Part shown: positions 1 through 9,300 of the stretch, one piece after another
Layout: each line of letters opens with the position of its first letter
How positions within the stretch are numbered: position 1 is the first letter of the stretch
NCBI GenBank assembly: GCA_963707065.1
Contig: CAVPPJ010000022.1
Location: forward strand, 1-64,000
Length of the DNA: 64,000 nucleotides
Direction: 5' to 3'
Origin: Palsa-506 sp963707065
Lineage (GTDB): Bacteria > Actinomycetota > Actinomycetes > Streptosporangiales > Streptosporangiaceae
Notes under the pieces: generated by a model
What the model saw: the letters and a program-made list of their open reading frames with translations, nothing else
Databases searched by the model: none
Told to the model about the DNA's origin: nothing
Position numbers and translations under genes: made by a program

Positions 1-2
1 CG

Positions 3-347
3 ACAGAGGCCGTCACGCTGGCCCGGGCCTGCGAGATCTTTCATGACGCCTACCGGACAGTCTCCGGGCTGTGCAGGACGGTGCGAGGGCGCTCCATGTC
101 AGCGACGCCGGGAAAGGTGTGCGTGGACGGCGTCGCGGAGGTGGCCGGCGAGAAAGTGTTTGCCCTGCATCTCAGTCAGGCGCGTGACCCTGAGCCCGTG
201 GGCAAGCCGTTCTTCGCCCGGGTTCGATCCGCGCGCCGTCTGGCTGTCCGACCTGGTGCCCGCGTTCGCCGCGAGATTCCCCTTCGAGCCCGACCCGAGG
301 AGCTGCCCGGGCGGTGGGATCCGTCGGTTCCCGTGCCGGTGAGCTAG
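3..347 (+). pseudogene. 3' fragment of a KamA-family (lysine 2,3-aminomutase-like) radical SAM gene, frameshifted
   Basis: Only the C-terminal end is in the window. Frame 3 reads through GKVCVDGV and GEKVFALHL-QARDPEPVGKPFFAR, a pattern I associate with the C-terminal region of KamA-like aminomutases. Near 220-222 the matching sequence continues one frame over (FDPRAVWLSDLVPAF, to about 290) and then returns to the first frame (EELPGRWD to the stop at 345-347). Two compensating indels about 70 bases apart therefore garble some 25 residues. The radical SAM CxxxCxxC motif would lie upstream, outside the window. Family recognition rests on a short segment, so it is moderate. Either the gene is damaged or the G-run at 220-222 is a base-call error. 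Confidence 0.5.
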
Positions 348-355
348 CCGGCCGG

Positions 356-1996
356 TCAGCTGGCTGTCTGCTGCGCCGGGACCGTCTCGGCGTCAGCAGC
401 GAGGACAGGCTTGGCTGACCGCCGGCGTTCCCTGATCGCCAGGCAGCTTGCCGCGCCCACCAGCAGCAGGATGACGGGCATCACCATCGTCGTGCGCATG
501 GCCTGCACATAGCCGAAGGTGAACACGTCGTGGCCGATTCTGCCGACCTCGGCGGCCAGGCTGGCGGGAAGGCCGGCCTGCTTGCTGATGCCGCCGTTCT
601 GGCCTGCCCCGACCTGGATGCCGTTCTTAGCCGAGTTCTGGATCTCGATGACGAACCGGCTCCGAAGCTGCGGGGGCAGCGCCGCTGAGCGGGTCCTGGC
701 CTGGCCGGTCATCGATGACACCAGCCTGTTCTGCAGCAGGGCACCGACCGCCGCCGTCCCGATCACCAGGCCGACCTGCCGGACGGTGTTCAGCACGCCG
801 GACGCGGCGCCCGCCATCCGCGGATCGATGTTGCGCATGGCCACCGTGATCAGCGGCGCGAATGTGCAGCCCATGCCGAAGCCAGCCACGAGCAGCGGGA
901 GCAGGAAGCTCTGCCACGACGAGCCCGGGTGCGCGATCAGCGCCAGCCAGCCCATTCCGAGGGCGAACAGGGTCAGGCCGGACATCAGGATGTATTTGCC
1001 GCCGATCCGGTCGGTCATCCGGCCCGCCACCGGGGCGACGAACATCGAGACGAGCGATGCGGGCGCCATCGTCAGGCCGGCCTTCAGCGCGGAGAAGCCG
1101 AGGACCGACTGCAGGTAGATGGTGAACGGCAGGAAGATGCCCATCATGCCGATGGCCAGCACGCCCGACACCCAGTTCACCACCGTGTAGTTCCGGTCGC
1201 GGAACAACGCGAACGGCACCAGCGGCTCACGTCCCTGGGTCAGCCGCTGGACCAGCAGGAATGCCACCAGCAGCGCAACGCCGACGCCGAGGATGAGCGG
1301 GATGCTGAGAAACGAAGTGATCTTTCCCCAGCTGTACTTCTGCCCCTCGACCAGCCCGTAGCAGATGGCAAGCAGCGCCGCGCTGGCGAGCAGCACGCCC
1401 GGGATGTCAATCCGGTGCCTGCGGCCAAGCCGCAGGTCCGGGATGATCACCGGGGTGACCAGCAGTACCAGCACGCCGATCGGCAGGTTGACGTAGAAAA
1501 TCCACCGCCAGTCGAACGCCGTCACCAGCAGCCCGCCCAGGGTGGGCCCGGCGATCGTGGCCACGCCAGCCACCGCGCCCCAGACGCCGAACGCCGCGCC
1601 GCGCCGTTCCGGCGGGAACGTATTCGTGATGATCGTCAGTGTCTGCGGCATCAGCATGGCCGCGCCAAGGCCCTGGACGGCGCGGAACCCGATAAGCCAT
1701 CCGGGGCTCGGGGACACCCCGCACGCGGCCGAGGCCACCGTGAACACGGCGATACCGCTCATGAACATGATGCGCGGCCCGATCAGGTCACCGAGCCTGC
1801 CCGCCGTGATGACCAGCACCGCCAGCACCAGCGCGTAGGCGTTGATCACCCAGAGAACGTCATCGAGCGACGCATTCAGCTTAGTGATCATGTTGGGTAT
1901 GGCGATGTTCACGATCGTCAGGTCGAGCAGCGTCATGAAAAACCCGAGCGATACGACCATCAGCACCGCCCACGGGTTTCCGCGGTACTTCCTCAC
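356..1996 (-). CDS. DHA2-family MFS drug efflux transporter (EmrB/QacA type)
   Basis: 546 residues with about 14 hydrophobic segments, the size and topology of proton-driven DHA2 multidrug exporters in the cytoplasmic membrane. The first helix carries LDLTIVNIAIPNM, typical of the family. Motif A appears as GRLGDLIGPR in the loop after TM2, and an antiporter motif C-like stretch (GPTLGGLL) in TM5. The C-terminus is a short charged tail. It is transcribed away from the SDR gene at 2182, with about 185 bp between them, and no regulator adjoins it. Substrate cannot be told from sequence; actinomycete relatives export antibiotics, dyes or own metabolites. Confidence 0.9.
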   Translation of the reverse strand: MRKYRGNPWAVLMVVSLGFFMTLLDLTIVNIAIPNMITKLNASLDDVLWVINAYALVLAVLVITAGRLGDLIGPRIMFMSGIAVFTVASAACGVSPSPGWLIGFRAVQGLGAAMLMPQTLTIITNTFPPERRGAAFGVWGAVAGVATIAGPTLGGLLVTAFDWRWIFYVNLPIGVLVLLVTPVIIPDLRLGRRHRIDIPGVLLASAALLAICYGLVEGQKYSWGKITSFLSIPLILGVGVALLVAFLLVQRLTQGREPLVPFALFRDRNYTVVNWVSGVLAIGMMGIFLPFTIYLQSVLGFSALKAGLTMAPASLVSMFVAPVAGRMTDRIGGKYILMSGLTLFALGMGWLALIAHPGSSWQSFLLPLLVAGFGMGCTFAPLITVAMRNIDPRMAGAASGVLNTVRQVGLVIGTAAVGALLQNRLVSSMTGQARTRSAALPPQLRSRFVIEIQNSAKNGIQVGAGQNGGISKQAGLPASLAAEVGRIGHDVFTFGYVQAMRTTMVMPVILLLVGAASCLAIRERRRSAKPVLAADAETVPAQQTAS

Positions 1997-2181
1997 GTTT
2001 TCCTCCCCGGCTGGCGCCGCCTGGCAGGGGCGGTACGCGCTGCCACCTCGTTATCGGCAGCGGCCAGGACCAGCGGCGCTCCTTGCATGCGCATCCCTCG
2101 ATGCTAAGCCGGGGTACTGACAAAATGCTCGCGCGAGCCCCGTTCTGCCTGCCGGGGAGCCGCCCAAGTAGGCTCCCGCCC

Positions 2182-2955
2182 ATGAATCTGAACGGAACCG
2201 CGGCGATCGTCTCCGGCGGTGCGAGCGGCCTGGGCGAGGCCACCGCCCGCGAACTCGCCGCGGCGGGCGCCGCGGTGCTTGTCGCCGACCTCAACGAGCA
2301 GCGGGGCACGGCGCTCGCCGCCGCCATCGGCGGGCGCTTCGTGCCGACCGACGTCGTGAACGAGGGGCCGGTCCAGGCCGCGGTCGACGCCGCGGTCGCG
2401 CTCGGGCCGCCGCTGCGGGTTGCGGTGAACTGCGCCGGGATCGGCTGGGCAGCCCGCACGGTCGGCCGCGACGGTACCCCGCATGACCTTGCCGTCTTCC
2501 GCAACGTCATCGACGTCAACCTGATCGGCACGTTCAACCTGATGCGGATCGCGGCCGCCGCCATCGCGAAAACGGAGGCCGCCGATGCGGACGGGCTCCG
2601 CGGGGTGATCATCAATACCGCGTCGATCGCCGGCCTCGAAGGACAGACCGGCCAGATCGCCTACTCGGCGTCCAAGGGCGGGATCATCGGCATGACCGTG
2701 CCGGCCGCCAGGGACCTGGCCGCCATCGGCGTCCGGGTGAACACCATCTGCCCTGGCATCATCGACACGCCCATTTACGGGTCGGGCCCGGCCAGCGACG
2801 AATTCAAGGCAAAGCTGGCCGCGCCGGTCGTCTTCCCCAAGCGGATGGGCACGGCTGCCGAGTTCGGCCACCTGGTCCGGGCACTGATCGAGAACGACTA
2901 CATGAACGCCGAGGTGATCCGCTTCGACGGCGGCATCAGGTTCCAGCCCAAGTGA
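2182..2955 (+). CDS. SDR-family NAD(P)-dependent oxidoreductase (3-hydroxyacyl-CoA dehydrogenase-like)
   Basis: 257-residue classical short-chain dehydrogenase. The Rossmann motif is GGASGLGEA near residue 10, NCAGIG corresponds to the NNAG motif, and the catalytic YSASK (YxxxK) is near residue 160. The layout resembles type II 3-hydroxyacyl-CoA dehydrogenases (HSD17B10-like), including the GLEGQTGQIAY stretch before the active site. I chose ATG 2182 because a longer in-frame start adds only a non-conserved leader. The enoyl-CoA hydratase gene follows 21 bp downstream, so the pair probably acts in one beta-oxidation-type pathway, with hydration and then oxidation of an acyl-CoA. Exact substrate unknown. 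Confidence 0.85.
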   Translation: MNLNGTAAIVSGGASGLGEATARELAAAGAAVLVADLNEQRGTALAAAIGGRFVPTDVVNEGPVQAAVDAAVALGPPLRVAVNCAGIGWAARTVGRDGTPHDLAVFRNVIDVNLIGTFNLMRIAAAAIAKTEAADADGLRGVIINTASIAGLEGQTGQIAYSASKGGIIGMTVPAARDLAAIGVRVNTICPGIIDTPIYGSGPASDEFKAKLAAPVVFPKRMGTAAEFGHLVRALIENDYMNAEVIRFDGGIRFQPK

Positions 2956-2976
2956 GCCAGCCCAAGTGAGGTAGCG

Positions 2977-3741
2977 ATGGCGGACGCGGTCCTGGTCACG
3001 GTGGATGACGGCATTGCCGTCATCACGATCAATCGCCCGGAGGCCCGTAACGCGGTCAACGGCGACGTCGCCCGCGGCCTGGCCGCTGCCATCGAGGAAC
3101 TCGACGCGGCGAAAGACGTCCGCGTGCTCATCCTGACCGGCGCGGGCGGAACGTTCTGCGCGGGAATGGACCTGAAGGGCTTCCTGGCCGGCGACCTGCC
3201 AGTGGTGGCCGGCCGGGGCTTCGGCGGGATCACCGAGCGGCCGCCGGCCAAGCCGCTGATCGCCGCAGTCGAGGGCTATGCGCTGGCCGGCGGATTCGAG
3301 CTCGTCCTGTCCTGCGACCTGGTCGTGGCCAGCGAGGACGCGAAGTTCGGGCTGCCTGAGGTGACCAGGGGACTGGTGGCCGGGGCCGGCGGCCTGCTGC
3401 GGCTGCCCCGCCGCATCCCCTATCACCTGGCCATGGAGATCACCCTGACTGGCGATCACTTCCCGGCCGCCCGGCTGCTCGAGGCCGGCCTGGTCAGCCG
3501 GCTGGTGCCCGCTGGCCGGGCGCTGGCCGGGGCAACGGAGCTAGCTGCCCGGGTGGCCAGGGGCGCACCGCTCGCCCTCGCCGCCAGCAAGCGGGTCATC
3601 GTGGAGTCCGCTGACTGGGCTAGCACCGAGGCCTTCGCCCGGCAGGGCGAGATCATTAACCCGGTATTTACCTCCGCGGACGCGATGGAGGGCGCGATCG
3701 CGTTCGCCGAGAAGCGGGCACCGGCCTGGCGGGGCGAATGA
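2977..3741 (+). CDS. Enoyl-CoA hydratase/isomerase (crotonase) family protein
   Basis: 254 residues, normal crotonase length. Conserved blocks are ITINRPEARNAVN at the N-terminus, the first oxyanion-hole region GTFCAGMDLKGF, and the second GYALAGGFELVLSCDLVVA. FGLPEV follows, with glutamate in the position used for catalysis by many hydratases. It lies 21 bp after the SDR gene and is probably cotranscribed, supporting a role in acyl-CoA breakdown. Crotonase members differ widely in reaction (hydratase, isomerase, dehalogenase), so family is firm and substrate is not. Confidence 0.87.
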   Translation: MADAVLVTVDDGIAVITINRPEARNAVNGDVARGLAAAIEELDAAKDVRVLILTGAGGTFCAGMDLKGFLAGDLPVVAGRGFGGITERPPAKPLIAAVEGYALAGGFELVLSCDLVVASEDAKFGLPEVTRGLVAGAGGLLRLPRRIPYHLAMEITLTGDHFPAARLLEAGLVSRLVPAGRALAGATELAARVARGAPLALAASKRVIVESADWASTEAFARQGEIINPVFTSADAMEGAIAFAEKRAPAWRGE

Positions 3742-3910
3742 GCCGGCCCTATCGCGGGCTGAGCGGGCAAAGACTGCCAGCGCGGTACCGAAGCACGATC
3801 CTGTGCCCGCGGCCTGCCGGGCCTGTGTAGGGTAATCCGCACCGTGCCGGATCTCCTAGTATTTCTGCAGGACGCCGGCCCTGGCGTGCAACCCCTAGGG
3901 AGAAGCAAGG

Positions 3911-5902
3911 ATGACAGTGCCGCAGATCAGCGTTGTTGTACCATTTTACAATAACGAGGATCTGCTTGATGACTGCCTGCAGTCCATCGCCGCTCAGACC
4001 TTTACTGATCTGGAAGTCATCATGGTCGATGACGGCTCCAGTGACGGCAGCGCGAAGATTGCCCAGGAACGAGCGGACGCTGACCCGAGATTCCGGCTGG
4101 TCAGGGTCGAAAACGGGGGTCCCGGCTATGCTCGTAACCGGGGCATAGAGCACGCCCGCGGCGAATACCTCGCATTCGTGGATGCAGACGACATGCTGCC
4201 GAGTCACGCCTACGAGATGCTGCACCACACGCTGCGGGATTCCGGCTCGGATTTCGTCTCGGGAAACGTGCTGCGGGTCGGCCCGGCTGGCGTGCATCAG
4301 TCGTCATTGCACGCCCGGGCGATCAAGGGCAGGCGGATCGGCACCCACATCAGTAAGACACCGCAGCTTTTTTACGACGTATCGGTGTGGAATAAGCTGT
4401 TCAGGAAGTCATTCTGGGACCGGGCCGGCCTTACGTATCCGGAGGGCATGCTCTGGGAAGATCTTCAGGTAATGACGAGGGCGCATGTCCTGGCCAAGGC
4501 CGTTGACGTGATTCCCGAGCCGATTTACTACTGGCGTGAGCGCGGCAAGGGCGCGCTTTCCATTACCCAGTCGCGGACGAACATCAGTAATTTCAGGGAC
4601 CGGATCACCGCGCTGCTCGCCATCGACAGCTTCCTGGCCAGTAACGCCACGGCGAAACTGCTCCGCCAGCATCAGCGCAAGGCCCTCGTCAACGACCTCT
4701 GGCTCTACGTGTGCGATCTGTACCGGACCAGCGACAGCTATCGCGCCGAGTTCATCGACCTGGCGGGCCAGTACCTGGATCAGGTCGCCCCGCGGGTACT
4801 CGCCAGGCTTCCCTCCACCCACAAGCTCGCCTACTACCTGGTCAGGCACCGGGAGCTTGACAAGCTCATCGAGTTCAACAAATGGCAGGTCGATCAGCAG
4901 GTCAAGACGATCCCGGTGGTCAGGAAATCCGGCCGTCTCCGCGCCGACCTGCCGTTCCTCGGGGACGCCGCCGCTGGTATCCCGGGCCGGGTCTACCGGC
5001 CATACTGGCGGGAGCTTGACCCGTTCGTCCGGGTCGACAACCTCAGCTGGCGCGGGAACCGCCTGGTCATCACCGGCTGCGCCTACGTGCCGTCCATTGA
5101 CATCCCGAAGCGCAGGTACGCGTCCAAGATCGTCGTGCTGCGCCCGCTGGGCAGCCGCCGCCCGCCGATCGTGATCCCCGCCAGGTCTTTCCGGCACCCC
5201 GAGGCCACCTCCTGGTCGATGCAGGAGCGATACTCCTACGACTGGGCCGGGTTCGAGTGCGAGATCAGCCCCCGCTGGTTCCGGGTCGGCAGCAAGTGGC
5301 TGACCGGGGACTGGGACTGCTTCGTCCTCGTTCGGGCGCACGGCGTGTGGCGGGCGGCCCGGGTGCATACCCCGATCAGCGGCCCGGCCGAGCGTCCTGA
5401 ATTCCTGGAGGTGGCACCCGGCATGCGATTCGGTGCGCACTGGGTCGGCCGCCAGCTGCACGTCGGCATGGTCAGGACGCCGGCGATGCTGCGCGGCTGC
5501 GAGCAGGCCGACGGCCAGCTGGCGATCGACGTGGACATGGATCTGCCCGATCTCGCCGCGACGGCCGAATTCATTCTTGCCTGGTCCAAGGGCGCGGCCA
5601 CCCAGCGGTTCCCCGCCGCCGTCGACCGGCGGGCGGATGGCCCCGCCAGGCTGCGCGGCGTGATACCCGCCGGCGCGCTGACGGCGGCCGCCGGCGAGCT
5701 GGTGACCCCGGCGATGCCGCCGCCCCTGACGACCCCACCCAGTGGGACCTCTATGTCCAGCCGGCCGGCCAGCAGCGCGTGCAGGTTGCCTTCCCGGCCG
5801 GGCTCACCGAGTTCAGGTACCCGAGCGGCGAGCAGGAAGTGGCCGTCGAGCGGACCCGGACCGGCAACGTCACGATCGTGCGCGGTGGCCTGCGGCCGGT
5901 GA
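3911..5902 (+). CDS. Family 2 glycosyltransferase: N-terminal part of a GT2-TagF bifunctional protein, interrupted by a frameshift
   Basis: The start ATG follows a GGGAGA ribosome site. Residues 1-230 form a GT-A domain: SVVVPFYNNEDLLDDCL, VDDGSSDGS, and the metal-binding VDADD near residue 95. A middle segment of about 350 residues of the type found between GT2 and CDP-glycerol domains follows. From about residue 595 (near base 5700) the protein becomes an out-of-frame, Ser/Pro/Arg-rich tail, while the homologous sequence goes on one frame over (TQWDLYVQPAG) into the gene at 5779. One base appears to be missing between about 5670 and 5720. The intact protein would be about 1,180 residues and would build a glycan or teichoic-acid-like wall polymer. 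Confidence 0.8.
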   Translation: MTVPQISVVVPFYNNEDLLDDCLQSIAAQTFTDLEVIMVDDGSSDGSAKIAQERADADPRFRLVRVENGGPGYARNRGIEHARGEYLAFVDADDMLPSHAYEMLHHTLRDSGSDFVSGNVLRVGPAGVHQSSLHARAIKGRRIGTHISKTPQLFYDVSVWNKLFRKSFWDRAGLTYPEGMLWEDLQVMTRAHVLAKAVDVIPEPIYYWRERGKGALSITQSRTNISNFRDRITALLAIDSFLASNATAKLLRQHQRKALVNDLWLYVCDLYRTSDSYRAEFIDLAGQYLDQVAPRVLARLPSTHKLAYYLVRHRELDKLIEFNKWQVDQQVKTIPVVRKSGRLRADLPFLGDAAAGIPGRVYRPYWRELDPFVRVDNLSWRGNRLVITGCAYVPSIDIPKRRYASKIVVLRPLGSRRPPIVIPARSFRHPEATSWSMQERYSYDWAGFECEISPRWFRVGSKWLTGDWDCFVLVRAHGVWRAARVHTPISGPAERPEFLEVAPGMRFGAHWVGRQLHVGMVRTPAMLRGCEQADGQLAIDVDMDLPDLAATAEFILAWSKGAATQRFPAAVDRRADGPARLRGVIPAGALTAAAGELVTPAMPPPLTTPPSGTSMSSRPASSACRLPSRPGSPSSGTRAASRKWPSSGPGPATSRSCAVACGR

Positions 5903-7452
5903 TCGAGGAAGACAGCTGGGGCACCGACGGGCGGCTGACCCTGCGGGGCAGCTATCCCGCCGCCGAGGGCGATTACGAGGCGGTACTGTCCCGCCGCGGT
6001 TCCACCGACCAGCACGTCGTCGGGATGACCCGCGACGGCGCGCGCTTCTCGGTCGAGATCGACGTCGCGAAGATGCCCTCGTTCAACCGGCCGCTGCCGC
6101 TGCGGGACGGTAACTGGGACATCTTCGTGCGCCGCGCCGGGGCGGCTACGGCCGGCCTGATCACCCCCGCCTATGACCATGCCAGGCTGGCCGGCATCAC
6201 CGGCGAAAAGGTCGGCATCGGGCCGAAGAACTACCGATTCACCACCTCCGGCTACGACGCGCCGCTGATCGTGGCAAAACCAACGCTCAAGCTCTCCGAG
6301 CAAGGCCGCTTTCAGCGGAAAGCACTGCGCAGCGCCTACTACCCGCTGCAGCAGAAGCTCCCGCTGCGGGACTCAGTCGTCTTCATCAGCTGGAAGGGCA
6401 AGCAGTGCGGCGACAACCCGCTGGGCATCGCCGAGGAATTGCGCCGCCGCGGCGATGACCGCGAGCACATCTGGGTGGTCAACGACTGGTCGGTGCCCGC
6501 GCCGGAGAATGCCCGCGTGGTACTGCACCTGACAGAGGACTACTTCGAGGCGCTGGCCCGCTCCCGCTACATAATCGCCAACGACGACATGCAAGCCATC
6601 TACCACAAGCGCGAAGGCCAGATCTACGTGCAGACCTGGCACGGTACGCCGCTGAAGAAAATCGGCTTCGACATCGAGCGGCCGCAGTTCATCAGCGGGA
6701 CCAGCTATTTCGATCAGCTGGCGAACGACATCACCAAGTGGAATCTGCTGCTGTCGCCCAATCCGTTCAGCACCCAGATCATGCGCCAGGCGTTCAGGTA
6801 TGACGGCGAGATCTGCGAGTCCGGGTACCCCCGTAACGACGTGCTGTGCAGCGGCGATGCCGAACGTGTCGCGGCCAGGGTGCGGCGGCGGCTCGGCCTG
6901 CCGGACGGCAAGCGGATCGTGCTGTACGCGCCGACCTGGCGGGACAACCAGTACTACGCATCGGGCCGGTACCGATTCGACTTCCGGCTCGATCTGGAGC
7001 GCGCCTGGCAGCAGCTCGGGGACGATTACGTGATCCTGTTCCGCGGGCATCACCACATGGCCGATGATGTCCCCGCTGGCAGCAGGCCCGGTTTCGCGAT
7101 CAACGTGACGATGTACCCGGACATCTCAGAGCTGTTCCTCATCAGCGATGTCCTGGTCACCGACTACTCATCGGTGATGTTCGACTTCGCGGCGACCGGG
7201 CGGCCCATGCTGTTCTTCACCTACGACCTTGATCAGTACCGGGACAACCTGCGCGGGTTCTACTTCGACTTCGAGAGGGAAGCGCCAGGCCCGCTGCTCG
7301 CCACCTCCGACGAGGTGATCACGGCGATCGGGGACATCGACTCGGTGGCGGCCGGCTACCGCGATGCGTACAGCAAGTTCACGGCGAAGTTCTGCCCGCT
7401 GGACGACGGCAAGGCCGGATCCAGGGCCTGCGACCGGATCTTCGGCGGCTAA
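5779..7452 (+). CDS. CDP-glycerol glycerophosphotransferase (TagF/TagB-like): C-terminal part of the frameshifted GT2-TagF gene
   Basis: 557 residues if GTG/ATG-type initiation at 5779 is used, but the frame is open upstream to about 5700 and most likely belongs to the same gene as 3911. Typical Glyphos_transf motifs are visible: VQTWHGTPLKK, VLYAPTWRDN, FRGHHHM and the signature LVTDYSSVMFDF near the C-terminus, followed by PMLFFTYDLDQY. These enzymes transfer glycerol-phosphate (or another polyol phosphate) from a CDP donor onto a lipid-linked wall teichoic acid-type chain at the cytoplasmic face. The GT39 gene downstream fits a cell-envelope glycan function. Whether the two halves are made as one protein depends on the indel near 5700. 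Confidence 0.85.
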   Translation: MQVAFPAGLTEFRYPSGEQEVAVERTRTGNVTIVRGGLRPVIEEDSWGTDGRLTLRGSYPAAEGDYEAVLSRRGSTDQHVVGMTRDGARFSVEIDVAKMPSFNRPLPLRDGNWDIFVRRAGAATAGLITPAYDHARLAGITGEKVGIGPKNYRFTTSGYDAPLIVAKPTLKLSEQGRFQRKALRSAYYPLQQKLPLRDSVVFISWKGKQCGDNPLGIAEELRRRGDDREHIWVVNDWSVPAPENARVVLHLTEDYFEALARSRYIIANDDMQAIYHKREGQIYVQTWHGTPLKKIGFDIERPQFISGTSYFDQLANDITKWNLLLSPNPFSTQIMRQAFRYDGEICESGYPRNDVLCSGDAERVAARVRRRLGLPDGKRIVLYAPTWRDNQYYASGRYRFDFRLDLERAWQQLGDDYVILFRGHHHMADDVPAGSRPGFAINVTMYPDISELFLISDVLVTDYSSVMFDFAATGRPMLFFTYDLDQYRDNLRGFYFDFEREAPGPLLATSDEVITAIGDIDSVAAGYRDAYSKFTAKFCPLDDGKAGSRACDRIFGG

Positions 7453-7532
7453 GCCAGGACCAGAGGGCCAGCCGGACCGGGCGGCCGGCCGCGGGAGCGC
7501 GGTGAGCTGGCGCCCCGCCAGCAGGTGAAGGT

Positions 7533-9221
7533 TTGCTTAGTAACAGCCTCCTTAGTCTGCCTGGCATGCCGGAAAACCTGGTTTCGCCGCGCACCACCGG
7601 CGCGGCGCCGGACAGCGCGGCCGCATCCCGGCGGCCGTGCTGGCATCGCCGGCCGGACTGGCTGGTTATCGCCGTGCCCGCGCTGGCGGCGCTGGCGATA
7701 GGCGGCTACCGGCTCGGCACCCCGTCGTTGTGGCGTGACGAGGCCTACACGATCAGCGCGGCGGATCGCTCGATCGGCCAGATCTTCGTGCTGCTCGGGC
7801 ACGTGGACGCGGTGCACGGCCCGTATTACCTGTGCATGCATCTCGTGGTCAGCCTGCTCGGCACGTCCGCCGTTGCGCTCCGGCTGCCCTCGCTGCTCGG
7901 CATGGTGGTCACCGCGGGATTCACCGCCGCGCTCGGCCGCAGGCTCGCGCGGCAGGCGGCGCTGCCGGCTCCCGCGCTGACCGGGCTAGTAGCCGGGCTG
8001 CTGTTCGCGGCGGCGCCCCAGACGACCTACTACGCGCAGGATGCCAGGCCCTACGGACCGGTCGTCATGTTCGCCGTCGTCGCGACCTACCTGCTGGTCC
8101 GGGCCGCGGCTGACCGCCGATGGCGCTGGTGGACCGCGTACGGCGCAGCGATCGCGATGACCGGCCTGTTCAACCTGTTCGCCCTGCTGCTGGTCGTCGC
8201 GCATGGCGCGACGCTCCTGCTCGCCCGGGTGCGGGTCCGCGGTCTCCGCCGCGCCGCAGCCGCCCCGCCGCGCCAGCCCGCTGACCAGCAGCAGGCGGCA
8301 TTGTCACGATGGCTGGCGGCGGTGGCGGCTGCGGTCGCCGTGCTCGCGCCGATGCTCTACCTCGGCTACCAGCAGGGCCACACGCTCGGCTGGGTGAGCC
8401 GGCCCGGGCTGCGGGCGGTCGCCCGCCTGGTCGCCATGCTCGCTGGCAGTAAGCACCTGATCCCGCTGGTCGCCGCCATCGCGCTGTGCGGCGTCCTGGC
8501 CGGATGGCGGTCCCGGCGCCCGGGCGAGCTGACGCTTACCGGGGTCGCGCTGCCGTGGCTGGTGCTGCCGCCGGTCATCCTGATCTCGGTGTCCCAGGTC
8601 CACCCGGTCTATGTGGAGCGATACGTCGCCTTCTGCGTGCCCGCGCTCGCGCTGCTGTGCGCCGCCGGGCTTGGCTGGCTAGTCCGGCTAACCGCGGCGA
8701 CGCCGGTCGGCAAGCGGCGCCCGGCGCTGGCGTGGGTGCCGTCGGGCGTCGCCCTGGCGGCGCTGGCGGTGCTGCTTATCGGGCCGCAGCAGGCCGTCAG
8801 GCGGCCCGCCGCCCGCCCGGACAATCTGCGGGCAGCCGCGGCGGTCGTCTCGGCGCATGCGCGCCCGGGCGACGTGATCTTCTATATTCCGGCGCGAACG
8901 CGGGTGCTGAGCATCGCGTACCCGGGCCCGTTCCTGCATCTGCGCGACCTGGCGCTGGCCAGTTCCCCGGCCGCCTCGGACTCCCTGACCGGCACCCAGG
9001 CGGGGCCGTCGGTGCTGCGCAGCCGGTTCACCGGCGTCCGCCGGGTGTGGATCGTCCGGTGGAACTCGCAGCGATCAAAACGGCCGACAACCCCGACCGG
9101 GCAGGAGGAGCTGAGGCTGGTCCGCGGCATGCACCTGGTCCGGCGGTGGCACGTGCGCACGATCGCGATCAGCTTGTACGCGACCGGCGGATCAATCCCG
9201 CCAGCCGGTCCCGCAGGCTAG
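7533..9221 (+). CDS. GT39/ArnT-like membrane glycosyltransferase
   Basis: About 562 residues with many hydrophobic helices and a first extracytoplasmic loop bearing WRDEAYT, the acidic pair characteristic of polyprenyl-phosphate-sugar-using GT-C enzymes of the ArnT/PMT type. YYAQDARPYG after the third helix is also typical of actinobacterial members. Such enzymes move a sugar from a lipid carrier to protein or glycan on the outer face of the membrane. The 7533 start is TTG with AGGTGAAGG just upstream; ATG 7566 is an alternative. It is 80 bp after the TagF gene, so the three envelope genes likely form a unit. A possible 6-bp hairpin follows at 9230-9244. Confidence 0.8.
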   Translation: MLSNSLLSLPGMPENLVSPRTTGAAPDSAAASRRPCWHRRPDWLVIAVPALAALAIGGYRLGTPSLWRDEAYTISAADRSIGQIFVLLGHVDAVHGPYYLCMHLVVSLLGTSAVALRLPSLLGMVVTAGFTAALGRRLARQAALPAPALTGLVAGLLFAAAPQTTYYAQDARPYGPVVMFAVVATYLLVRAAADRRWRWWTAYGAAIAMTGLFNLFALLLVVAHGATLLLARVRVRGLRRAAAAPPRQPADQQQAALSRWLAAVAAAVAVLAPMLYLGYQQGHTLGWVSRPGLRAVARLVAMLAGSKHLIPLVAAIALCGVLAGWRSRRPGELTLTGVALPWLVLPPVILISVSQVHPVYVERYVAFCVPALALLCAAGLGWLVRLTAATPVGKRRPALAWVPSGVALAALAVLLIGPQQAVRRPAARPDNLRAAAAVVSAHARPGDVIFYIPARTRVLSIAYPGPFLHLRDLALASSPAASDSLTGTQAGPSVLRSRFTGVRRVWIVRWNSQRSKRPTTPTGQEELRLVRGMHLVRRWHVRTIAISLYATGGSIPPAGPAG

Positions 9222-9229
9222 CCCGGCGA

Positions 9230-9244
9230 GCCCGGGCACCGGGC
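9230..9244 (+). terminator. Possible hairpin between convergent genes
   Basis: GCCCGG-GCA-CCGGGC forms a perfect 6-bp stem with a 3-base loop just after the GT39 stop and before the sigR stop on the other strand. There is no T-run, as is common in actinomycete terminators, and short G/C palindromes are frequent by chance here, so support is weak. Confidence 0.25.
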
Positions 9245-9300
9245 CTGCTCGACAAGGGCCGGGCGGTTAACTTGACCAGCAGGTCGGGGCGGCGAGCCGG

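Noticed and set aside
929..2107. Long open frame antisense to the efflux gene
   Set aside because: Third-position GC bias gives long antisense frames; the translation is Arg/Gln/His-rich without any domain, while the other strand is a clear MFS transporter.
2104..3459. 451-residue frame opposite the SDR and crotonase genes
   Set aside because: Same shadow effect; no motifs, and it spans two genes with good family matches on the plus strand.
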